Below, piece by piece: positions 1-5,697 of a DNA stretch of 8,529 nt. Numbering within the stretch: the stretch's first letter is position 1; each line of letters begins with the position of its first letter. Made by a program: the position numbers and the translations under genes. This stretch comes from Nitriliruptoraceae bacterium (GTDB lineage Bacteria > Actinomycetota > Nitriliruptoria > Nitriliruptorales > Nitriliruptoraceae), in contig PWEU01000045.1 of NCBI GenBank assembly GCA_003554005.1, forward strand, positions 1-8,529. Direction: 5' to 3'. Under the pieces are notes generated by a model. It was given only the letters and a program-made list of their open reading frames with translations. It searched no databases and had not been told where the DNA came from.

Positions 1-1
1 C

Positions 2-871
2 AAGCAGGTCGTCGCCCTGGTGGAGCTCAAGGCCCGCTTCGACGAGGAAGCCAACATCGAGTGGGCCAAGGCGCTGGAGGAGGCTGGCGTCCACGTCGCC
101 TACGGCGTGGTGGGGCTGAAGACCCACACCAAGATCTCCCTGGTGATCCGGCGCGAGTCGGGCAAGGTGCGCCGCTACGCCCACATCGGCACCGGGAACT
201 ACAACGACAAGACCGCGCGGATCTACGAGGACGTCGGGCTGCTGACCGCCGACCCCGACCTCGGCCAGGACCTCAGCGACCTGTTCAACGTGCTGACCGG
301 CTACTCCAAGCAGTCGGAGTACCGGAAGCTCGTGGTGGCACCGACGACCTTCCGGTCGCGGATGCTGGAGCTGATCGCCCGCGAGCGGGATGCCGAGGAC
401 GGCCACATCGTCGCGAAGATGAACAGCCTGGTCGACGGGCAGATCATCGAGGCCCTCTACGACGCCGCCGCCACCGGGACCCCCATCGACCTGATCGTCC
501 GCGGGATCTGCTGCCTGCGGCCGGGGGTCCCCGGGTTGTCGGAGTCGATCACGGTCCGCTCCATCGTCGGCCGCTACCTCGAGCACTCACGCGTCTACCG
601 GTTCGGTAGCGAGGCCCGTGGCTACGACCACCTGATCGGTTCCGGCGACTGGATGACCCGCAACCTCAGCCGCCGGGTCGAGGCGCTGACCCCCGTGGAG
701 GACCCCCGGCTGCAGCGACGGCTGGAGGAGATCCTGGCGATCAACCTCGCCGACGACCTGCTGTCCTGGGAGCTCGGTGTCGATGCGCGCTGGCGGCGGG
801 TGCCGACCACCCGCGGTGTCGACACCCACCTGACACTGCAGGAGCGGGCACGGCGACGGGCGCAGGCATGA
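2..871 (+). CDS. ppk1: Polyphosphate kinase 1, C-terminal part (5' end outside window)
   Basis: Ppk1 reversibly transfers the terminal phosphate of ATP onto inorganic polyphosphate. The reading frame is open from base 2 with no start codon, so the N-terminal and head domains lie upstream of the window; the GTG at 20 sits inside conserved sequence and is not the start. The visible ~289 residues cover the two C-terminal phospholipase-D-like catalytic domains. Landmarks are ELKARFDEEANI (about 23-60), GLKTHTK with the histidine at 125-127 that matches the autophosphorylated His435 of E. coli Ppk, HIGTGNYNDKTAR (about 184-217), and RYLEHSRVY with the histidine at 584-586 that matches E. coli His592, followed by DWMTRN. 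All catalytic landmarks in this part are intact. The stop TGA (869-871) overlaps the ATG of the next gene by 4 nt, so this is the upstream member of a coupled operon with a Ppx/GppA phosphatase. Confidence 0.97.
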   Translation, partial: KQVVALVELKARFDEEANIEWAKALEEAGVHVAYGVVGLKTHTKISLVIRRESGKVRRYAHIGTGNYNDKTARIYEDVGLLTADPDLGQDLSDLFNVLTGYSKQSEYRKLVVAPTTFRSRMLELIARERDAEDGHIVAKMNSLVDGQIIEALYDAAATGTPIDLIVRGICCLRPGVPGLSESITVRSIVGRYLEHSRVYRFGSEARGYDHLIGSGDWMTRNLSRRVEALTPVEDPRLQRRLEEILAINLADDLLSWELGVDARWRRVPTTRGVDTHLTLQERARRRAQA

Positions 872-1326
872 GCCAGGAACGCAGCGTGGACAACGACTGG
901 ACGGGGCCAGCGGCCGTCGAGGCCGCGGGAGGGGTCGTCCTGCGTGGGAGTGCCGACGCACCGGAGGTCCTGGTCGTGCACCGCGTCCGCTACGACGACT
1001 GGTCCCTGCCCAAGGGCAAGCTCGATCCCGGGGAGGCCCACGAGGTCGCCGCGGTCCGCGAGGTCGAGGAGGAGACCGGGGTCCGTGCCGAGGTTCAGGA
1101 CGAGATCAGTCAGGTCGTCTACCCGGTCGTCGACGGGTGGAAGCGCGTGCGATGGTTCGTGATGGAGCACCGCGACGGTGACCCCTCCGACCGGGCGGCC
1201 GACCGTGAGGTCGACGTCGCGCGCTGGGTCGACGCGCGACAGGCCCCACAGCTGCTCACCTACCCTGCCGACGTTGAGTTGCTCACCGAGGCGCTCGCCC
1301 ACCGCTCCACCGGAGGTGACCGGTGA
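868..1326 (+). CDS. Nudix hydrolase, MutT1-like N-domain as a separate protein
   Basis: A 152-residue protein that is a single Nudix domain. The Nudix box GX5EX7REUXEEXGU is complete at residues 50-72 (GKLDPGE ... REVEEETGV), so Mg2+-dependent hydrolysis of a nucleoside diphosphate linked to another group is expected. The run RYDDWSLPKGKLDPGE just before and in the box closely resembles mycobacterial MutT1, which acts on 8-oxo-(d)GTP and diadenosine polyphosphates and is encoded next to ppk. In MutT1 the Nudix domain is followed in the same chain by a histidine-phosphatase domain; here the chain ends at residue 152 and that domain is the next gene in another frame. The ATG start overlaps the ppk1 stop (ATGA). 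I see only a weak Shine-Dalgarno sequence, so translation probably depends on coupling to ppk1. The substrate is inferred by homology only; an Ap4A-type hydrolase is equally possible. Confidence 0.93.
   Translation: MSQERSVDNDWTGPAAVEAAGGVVLRGSADAPEVLVVHRVRYDDWSLPKGKLDPGEAHEVAAVREVEEETGVRAEVQDEISQVVYPVVDGWKRVRWFVMEHRDGDPSDRAADREVDVARWVDARQAPQLLTYPADVELLTEALAHRSTGGDR
1312..1319 (+). promoter_or_regulatory. Strong ribosome binding site for the histidine phosphatase gene
   Basis: GGAGGTGA is a near-ideal complement to the 16S rRNA 3' end and lies 6 nt (counting from GGAGG) before the GTG start at 1323. It is the clearest Shine-Dalgarno sequence within the left operon. It shows that the phosphatase domain is initiated independently rather than produced as a frameshifted extension of the Nudix protein. 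Confidence 0.75.
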
Positions 1327-1784
1327 CGCTCCTGCTCGTCCGCCACGCCGACGCCGGGGATCGTGCCGCCTGGACCGGCGACGACCTCGCCCGACCCCTC
1401 AGTGCCAACGGCCGCGCACAGTCGGATGCGCTGGCCGAGATGCTGGCCGACCACGAGCTGACCGTCATCCTGTCCAGCCCCGCCAAGCGGTGCATCGACA
1501 CCGTGGCACCCCTGGCTGCGGCTCGTGGGCTACCGGTCGAGGAGGAGGTGGCCTTGACGGAGGGCACCCCCTTCGAGCAGGTGGACCAACTGCTGACCCG
1601 CGTCGCGACCGAGAACGCCCTGCTGTGCAGCCACGTCGACGTCATCGGGTCGGCGCTGACGGCGCTGTGGCGCCGAGGGCACCTGCCCGAACGTCCGAAC
1701 GCGCGCAAGGTGGCCACCTGGCTCGTGGAGGGCTGGCCCGACCCGGCCCGGGTCGAGCTGCTGAACCCCTCCGGCGCGAGCTGA
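1323..1784 (+). CDS. SixA-like histidine phosphatase, MutT1 C-domain as a separate protein
   Basis: A 153-residue protein of the histidine phosphatase (phosphoglycerate-mutase-like) superfamily, close in length to SixA. It opens with TLLLVRHADAG, the RH(G/A) signature with the phospho-acceptor His8. It also has SSPAKRC with Arg56, LTEG with Glu80, and CSHVDVIG with His104, so the usual catalytic set of two histidines, two arginines and an acid is present. The order and spacing of RHADAG...GDD...RPL...GRAQ resemble the C-terminal half of mycobacterial MutT1 and SixA phosphohistidine phosphatases. The GTG start is fixed by the strong GGAGGTGA upstream, the 4-nt overlap with the preceding stop (GTGA) and the family N-terminus. 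Likely roles are dephosphorylation of the nucleotide product of the upstream Nudix enzyme, or of a phosphohistidine protein. The sequence cannot separate these. Confidence 0.92.
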   Translation: MTLLLVRHADAGDRAAWTGDDLARPLSANGRAQSDALAEMLADHELTVILSSPAKRCIDTVAPLAAARGLPVEEEVALTEGTPFEQVDQLLTRVATENALLCSHVDVIGSALTALWRRGHLPERPNARKVATWLVEGWPDPARVELLNPSGAS

Positions 1785-1787
1785 CGG

Positions 1788-3305
1788 GTGCGCACCGCCA
1801 TCCTCGACCTCGGCAGCAACTCCTTCCACGTCCTGGTGGCGGAGGTGGACGGCCACAGCGTCACCCCGCTGCTGCGGGAGCGGGAGATGCTGCACCTCGG
1901 TCGGGAGGTCGCCCGGCACGGGGCGATCCCACTCGAACAGCACCAGCGGGCGGTCGCGGTGGTCGCCTACCTGAGCGAGCTGGCTCGACGCGGCGGAGCG
2001 AGCGAGGTGCTGGCGGTGGCGACCGCCGCGCTGCGGGAGGCCCCGGGGGGCCAGGAGGTGGTCACCGACCTGTCGCGTGCCGCCGGCACCGACGTGCGGG
2101 TGCTGGACGGACTGGAGGAGGCGCGGCTGTCCTACCTCGGGGTACGTGCCGCGGTCGCGGTCCGCGATGAGCCGGTCCTCGTGCTCGACCTCGGAGGTGG
2201 ATCCCTCGAGCTGGCGGTGGGCGCCGGTGATCAGATCACCTGGGCCGCGTCGATCCCCCTGGGCGTGAGCCGGCTCTCGGCGTCGATCAACCACGATCCG
2301 CCGGACCGGCCCGAGGTCCAGGCGCTGCGCGAGGTGGTGGACGCCGAGCTCGACCCGCTGGTCGACCGGATCACCGCGATGGCCCCGGCCACGACCGTCG
2401 CGGTCGGCGGGACCGTGCGGGCGCTGGCTCGCCTCGCCGCGGCCGACCAGGGCCAGTGGCTGCCCGCCACCCTGAACCAGCTCAGCGTGGACACCTCCGA
2501 GCTGCAGCGCCTGCGCGAACGGCTGGTGTCGGTGGACACCGTCACCCGGGGGCGGCTGCCCGGCATGAAGTCCAGCCGCGCCGACCACCTGCACGTCGCA
2601 GGGGTGGTCCTGACCCGGGTCCTCGAACGCCTCGGACTGGAGCGGATCACCGTCAGCGACTGGGGGCTCCGGGAGGGGCTGCTGCTGGACACCTACGCCA
2701 TCGGCACGCCACCGAGCGCGCTGCAGCTGCGGACCGACCAGGTCACCCGGTTGCGCCGCACCTTCAGCGGCGACGACCCCCACCCCACCCACGTCGCCCA
2801 CCTGGCAGCGCTGCTGTTCGAGCGCACCCGCGACCTCCACGACCTCGACGCGACCGACCGCGAGCTGCTGCGCCACGCCGCCGAGCTCCACTCGATCGGC
2901 GAGGCGCTGGCACTCCGTCGACAGCACCTGCACGGGGCCTACCTCGTCGAGAACGCCGAGCTGCGCGGATTCGACCCGGCGGAGACCGCCATGCTCGCGA
3001 CCCTGGTGCGGTTCCACCGCTCCCGAGGGATCTCCACCGACCACCCGCCCTTCGCGGCCCTGTCCCCCCGGCACCGTCGACGCACGGAGCAGTTGCTCGC
3101 GATCCTGCAGGTCGCCGACGGGCTCGACCGTGCCCACGACCAGGCGGTCACCGGCATCGAGGCACGACGACGGGACGACGTCGTCGAGCTGCTGCTGACC
3201 GGCGGAGGTCTGCACGTCACTCCCGAGGAACTTGCCCGCAAGACCCGGCTGTTCTCGCGGGTGTTCGACGTCGAGGTCCACCTCCACGATCTGGCCGCAC
3301 GATGA
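1788..3305 (+). CDS. ppx: Ppx/GppA family exopolyphosphatase / pppGpp phosphohydrolase
   Basis: A 505-residue protein with the full-length three-domain Ppx/GppA architecture. Such enzymes remove terminal phosphates from polyphosphate and/or convert pppGpp to ppGpp. Residues 1-~300 form the ASKHA-fold phosphatase. Markers are the phosphate-1 loop ILDLGSNSFHVLV (5-17), GLEEARLSYLGV with Glu111 matching catalytic Glu121 of E. coli Ppx, LDLGGGSLEL (133-142) with Glu141 matching Glu150, VGGTVRALARL, and DWGLREGLLLD (291-301). Residues ~318-505 are the C-terminal HD-like helical domain (HVAHLAALLFERT, LLRHAAELHSIG, LVRFHR, VADGLDRAHDQ). The motif at 363-371 reads HAAELHSIG, where many relatives have HDIG, so a metal site there is doubtful. 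The GTG start lies 3 nt after the phosphatase stop; it gives the exact family N-terminus although its Shine-Dalgarno is weak. Co-location with ppk1 argues for polyphosphate turnover, but a pppGpp role cannot be excluded. Confidence 0.95.
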   Translation: MRTAILDLGSNSFHVLVAEVDGHSVTPLLREREMLHLGREVARHGAIPLEQHQRAVAVVAYLSELARRGGASEVLAVATAALREAPGGQEVVTDLSRAAGTDVRVLDGLEEARLSYLGVRAAVAVRDEPVLVLDLGGGSLELAVGAGDQITWAASIPLGVSRLSASINHDPPDRPEVQALREVVDAELDPLVDRITAMAPATTVAVGGTVRALARLAAADQGQWLPATLNQLSVDTSELQRLRERLVSVDTVTRGRLPGMKSSRADHLHVAGVVLTRVLERLGLERITVSDWGLREGLLLDTYAIGTPPSALQLRTDQVTRLRRTFSGDDPHPTHVAHLAALLFERTRDLHDLDATDRELLRHAAELHSIGEALALRRQHLHGAYLVENAELRGFDPAETAMLATLVRFHRSRGISTDHPPFAALSPRHRRRTEQLLAILQVADGLDRAHDQAVTGIEARRRDDVVELLLTGGGLHVTPEELARKTRLFSRVFDVEVHLHDLAAR

Positions 3306-4129
3306 GCGAACCCTCCCCTCCCCGACCGGACGAACCCACGCCGGACGAACCCACGCCGGACGCACCCACGCCGGACCAGCCAGGCAACGGGACGCCCCGG
3401 ATCCACCAGCTGCGGGCCCGCTACGTCCGTCGGGTCACCCCGGAGCACGTCGGGCAGCGTGTGTCGGTGCGCCACCTGCTCGACGACCCGGTCCGGGGTC
3501 CGATCCCCAGCGACGTGGTGGGGCGGCTGGTCGGGGCGGACGAGGAGGCCATGCTCATCGTCGACCGCGATGGCCTGCTCACCGTGCTCGACCCGGATCT
3601 GGTGCTGTCCTCACGGGTCATCCCACCCCATCCGAAGCTGGCGGCCGAGCCCGCGGTGGGCACGCGCGAGGCGCCGCTGGTCCGAGAGGCAGCCCGCGTG
3701 CTGCTGATGGACCCCCACGGCCAGGTCCTGCTGGTCGCTCACGCACCCGACACCGAGCGCCGGGTGTGGACCGCGCCCGGCGGCGGGCTGCGCCGCGGGG
3801 AGTCGCACCTCGACGCCGCCCACCGCGAGGTGGCCGAGGAGATCGGGGTGGAGGTCGAGGTCGGCCCTTGGATCTGGTCCCGGCGGGTGGTGTTCGAGTT
3901 CAGGGGCTGCTGGATCGATCAGGCCGAACGCTGGTTCCTGGCCAGGACGGACGGGGCGGACGTCGACGCGGCGCCGCTCGACGACCCGGGCGCCGTCCAG
4001 GCCAAGTGGTGGTCGCTGGATTCGCTGCGGACCACCGACGCTGAGCTCGCCCCGGCCGCGCTCGCCGACCACCTCGCCGTCCTGCTCACCGACGGTCCGC
4101 CCGACGAGCCGGTCGACGTCGGTCGGTGA
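3302..4129 (+). CDS. Nudix hydrolase with Asp/Pro repeat and SH3-like N-terminal domain
   Basis: A 275-residue protein of three parts. Residues 1-~33 are a disordered Pro/Asp/Glu/Thr tail made of PDEPT-type pentapeptides. Residues ~40-110 (from RYVRRVTPEHVGQRVSVRH to SSRVIPPHP) look like the small beta-barrel SH3-like domain found in front of GNAT domains in actinobacterial proteins such as Rv0428c: a G-x-R-V-x-V-R start, then DVVGRLVGADEEAMLIVDRDG, then a basic VxxxRVIPP end. Residues ~125-265 are a Nudix domain with an intact box at 161-183 (GGLRRGE ... REVAEEIGV). It is the last gene of the operon. Its ATG overlaps the ppx stop (ATGA) and lacks a visible Shine-Dalgarno, so coupling is likely. 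The substrate is unknown; the SH3-like domain assignment rests on pattern recognition rather than a profile search. A generic ADP-sugar or NADH pyrophosphatase is possible, but I see no motif for either. Confidence 0.92.
   Translation: MSEPSPPRPDEPTPDEPTPDAPTPDQPGNGTPRIHQLRARYVRRVTPEHVGQRVSVRHLLDDPVRGPIPSDVVGRLVGADEEAMLIVDRDGLLTVLDPDLVLSSRVIPPHPKLAAEPAVGTREAPLVREAARVLLMDPHGQVLLVAHAPDTERRVWTAPGGGLRRGESHLDAAHREVAEEIGVEVEVGPWIWSRRVVFEFRGCWIDQAERWFLARTDGADVDAAPLDDPGAVQAKWWSLDSLRTTDAELAPAALADHLAVLLTDGPPDEPVDVGR
3326..3380 (+). repeat. 15-bp tandem repeat coding for PDEPT units
   Basis: Three head-to-tail 15-bp units start at 3326, 3341 and 3356: two identical (CCGGACGAACCCACG) and a third with one change (GAA to GCA). 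A partial fourth unit starts at 3371. The repeat is in frame, so gain or loss of a unit changes only the length of the disordered N-terminal tail of the Nudix protein. It looks like a slippage-prone linker rather than a DNA-level control element. Confidence 0.85.
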
Positions 4130-4160
4130 GCGTCGGCACTCATGGTCAGCCGACGAGCTC
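4128..4160. terminator. Possible bidirectional terminator hairpin between convergent genes
   Basis: CGTCGGC at 4131-4137 is the perfect reverse complement of GCCGACG at 4149-4155, with an 11-nt loop. The stem can be lengthened by GAG (4128-4130) with CTC (4158-4160) if two bases bulge. It straddles the 16-bp gap between the stop of the second Nudix gene and the stop of pyk, where a shared terminator would be expected. There is no T-tract on either strand and the core stem is only 7 bp, so this is a weak call. Confidence 0.35.
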
Positions 4161-5576
4161 ACCGATCCGGTGGGCCATGACACGGTTGGTACCGCCGCGA
4201 CCACCGGGGATGCCCGACACGATCACGACGGTGTCACCCTCCTCGGCCAGCCCCTGTTGGATGCACAGCTCGTCGGCGGCTTCGATCAACGCGTTCGACT
4301 GACCCTGCTCGGCGGTCATCTCGCCCCGCACCCCCCACATCAGCGGGAGCCGGTACAGCGTCCGCTCCTCGCTGGTGAAGCCGATGAGCGGCTGCTTGGG
4401 CCGGAACTTGGACACGAGCTGGATCGAGGCGCCGGAGAAGCTGAAGACCAGGATCGCCTTGGCCCCGAGGTCGTCAGCGATCTGTACCGCCGCCTTCGCG
4501 ACCACCGAACCGACGACGTCACGGGTCTCGGGGAACTCCTGGTGGAAGTGGGTGTCGCGCTCGTTGACCTCGATGATCCGTGCCATGGTCCGCACGGCCT
4601 CGACCGGGTAGCGACCCGCGGCGGTCTCTCCGGACAGCATCACCGCGTCGGTGCCATCGAAGATCGCGTTGGCGACGTCGGAGGCCTCGGCCCGGGTCGG
4701 GCGGGGGCTGCGGATCATGGAGTCGAGCATCTCGGTCGCGGTGATGATCGGCTTGGACCAGCGGTTCGCGCGATCGATCATCTGCTTCTGGATCGACGGC
4801 ACCCGCTCCGGCCCGATCTCCACGCCCAGGTCCCCGCGCGCCACCATGATGGCATCGGCCGCCTGCACGATCTCGTCGAGGTTGTCGACCGCCTCGGGGC
4901 GCTCCAGCTTGGCGACGATCGGCTGGACCCCGCCGTGACCGGCGACCAGCTCGCGCAGCTCGTGGACGTCCCGAGCGGTCCGGACGAAGGACAGCGCTAT
5001 CCAGTCGACGCCCAGCTCGACCATGGTCGCCACGTCCTCGTGGTCCTTGTCGGTCATGCTCGCCGCCGAGACGGCCACCCCGGGCAGGTTGACCCCCTTA
5101 CGCGCCTTCGCCAGCCCGCCGACGACCACCCGGGCGCGGACCCGGTCCCCGTCCACACCGGACACGACGGTCCGCAGCAGCCCGTCGTCCATGAGGATCA
5201 GCGAGCCGGTCTCCACGTCGTCGGCCAGGTGCTCGTAGACCACGGGGAGGACGGGGACGCCGTCCTCCTCGTAGTCGTCCAGACGCTCCGCGCCGGACAC
5301 GAACACGACCTCCCCGCCCTCCTCGAGCTCGACCCCCGGCTCGGGGACGTTCCCGAGCCGGATCTTCGGCCCCTGGAGGTCACCCAGGCTGCCGATCGGA
5401 CGGCCCAGCTCAGCACCGATCCGGCGGACCTGCTCGAGCCGGACCCGGTGGTCGTCCTCGGTGCCGTGGGAGAAGTTCAACCTCACCACGTCGATGCCGG
5501 CCGCCAAGGCGGCGCGCAGACGGTCCGGGTCGTCGAGGGCGGGGCCGAGGGTGGCGACGATCTTCGCGCGGCGCAC
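4146..5576 (-). CDS. pyk: Pyruvate kinase
   Basis: Pyruvate kinase makes pyruvate and ATP from phosphoenolpyruvate and ADP in the last step of glycolysis. The 476-residue product from the GTG at 5576 has the usual length and begins MRRAKIVATLGPA, as family members do. Landmarks in that numbering are RLNFSHG (32-38, substrate arginine), the start of the B domain after DLQGPKIRLG (66-75), the signature IVAKLERPEAVDNL with catalytic Lys223, MVARGDLGVEI (244-254, metal ligands), TATEMLDSMI (279-288), and PRPTRAEASDVANAIFDG (291-308). The C-terminal domain runs from ~345 to GGTNRVMAHRIGELVG. A longer in-frame ATG at 5636 would add 20 Pro/Arg-rich residues but has no Shine-Dalgarno, whereas AGGAG precedes the GTG. 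One unusual residue is Glu in TATEM, where many homologues have Gln. It converges on the Nudix gene; the gene behind it is unrelated in function and a separate promoter is likely. Confidence 0.96.
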   Translation of the reverse strand: MRRAKIVATLGPALDDPDRLRAALAAGIDVVRLNFSHGTEDDHRVRLEQVRRIGAELGRPIGSLGDLQGPKIRLGNVPEPGVELEEGGEVVFVSGAERLDDYEEDGVPVLPVVYEHLADDVETGSLILMDDGLLRTVVSGVDGDRVRARVVVGGLAKARKGVNLPGVAVSAASMTDKDHEDVATMVELGVDWIALSFVRTARDVHELRELVAGHGGVQPIVAKLERPEAVDNLDEIVQAADAIMVARGDLGVEIGPERVPSIQKQMIDRANRWSKPIITATEMLDSMIRSPRPTRAEASDVANAIFDGTDAVMLSGETAAGRYPVEAVRTMARIIEVNERDTHFHQEFPETRDVVGSVVAKAAVQIADDLGAKAILVFSFSGASIQLVSKFRPKQPLIGFTSEERTLYRLPLMWGVRGEMTAEQGQSNALIEAADELCIQQGLAEEGDTVVIVSGIPGGRGGTNRVMAHRIGELVG

Positions 5577-5580
5577 GATG

Positions 5581-5585
5581 CTCCT
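5581..5585 (-). promoter_or_regulatory. Ribosome binding site that decides the pyk start
   Basis: Read on the - strand this is AGGAG, 4 nt before the GTG at 5576. No comparable purine run precedes the upstream in-frame ATG at 5636. This supports the shorter, family-typical N-terminus MRRAKIVATLGPA. The spacing is slightly short, so the call is good rather than certain. Confidence 0.65.
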
Positions 5586-5684
5586 AAGCGGGAACGGGTC
5601 GGAGGGGCGAGGACGGCCCGGAAGGCGCACGACCATGGGCTGCTGACGGATGGTGACGGTGCGCCGCGCGGGCGTCCGAGGCGT

Positions 5685-5690
5685 AGCCTA
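5685..5690 (-). promoter_or_regulatory. Putative -10 box of the pyk promoter
   Basis: The - strand reads TAGGCT, a good actinobacterial -10 hexamer of the TANNNT type, inside CCTAGGCTAC. It lies about 110 bp upstream of the pyk GTG and just after the stop codon of the preceding lipoprotein gene. No convincing -35 hexamer is visible 16-19 bp upstream, which is common for actinobacterial promoters. The implied leader is about 100 nt; I see no recognisable riboswitch in it. Confidence 0.45.
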
Positions 5691-5697
5691 GGTCGGG

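Noticed and set aside
868..1784. Nudix/histidine phosphatase junction as a frameshifted, broken MutT1
   Set aside because: The downstream gene has an excellent ribosome binding site, a GTG start at the exact domain boundary and intact catalytic residues, so it reads as two working genes rather than a pseudogene.
1530..3365. A 611-codon open frame on the - strand opposite ppx
   Set aside because: It is antisense to a clearly recognisable Ppx/GppA gene, has Gln/Gly/Val-rich composition and no domain I recognise. Long antisense frames are expected where stop codons are rare at this GC content.
5577..5680. Possible riboswitch or leader peptide in the pyk leader
   Set aside because: I found no recognisable aptamer core or convincing terminator/antiterminator stems, and the in-frame ATG at 5636 lacks a Shine-Dalgarno.
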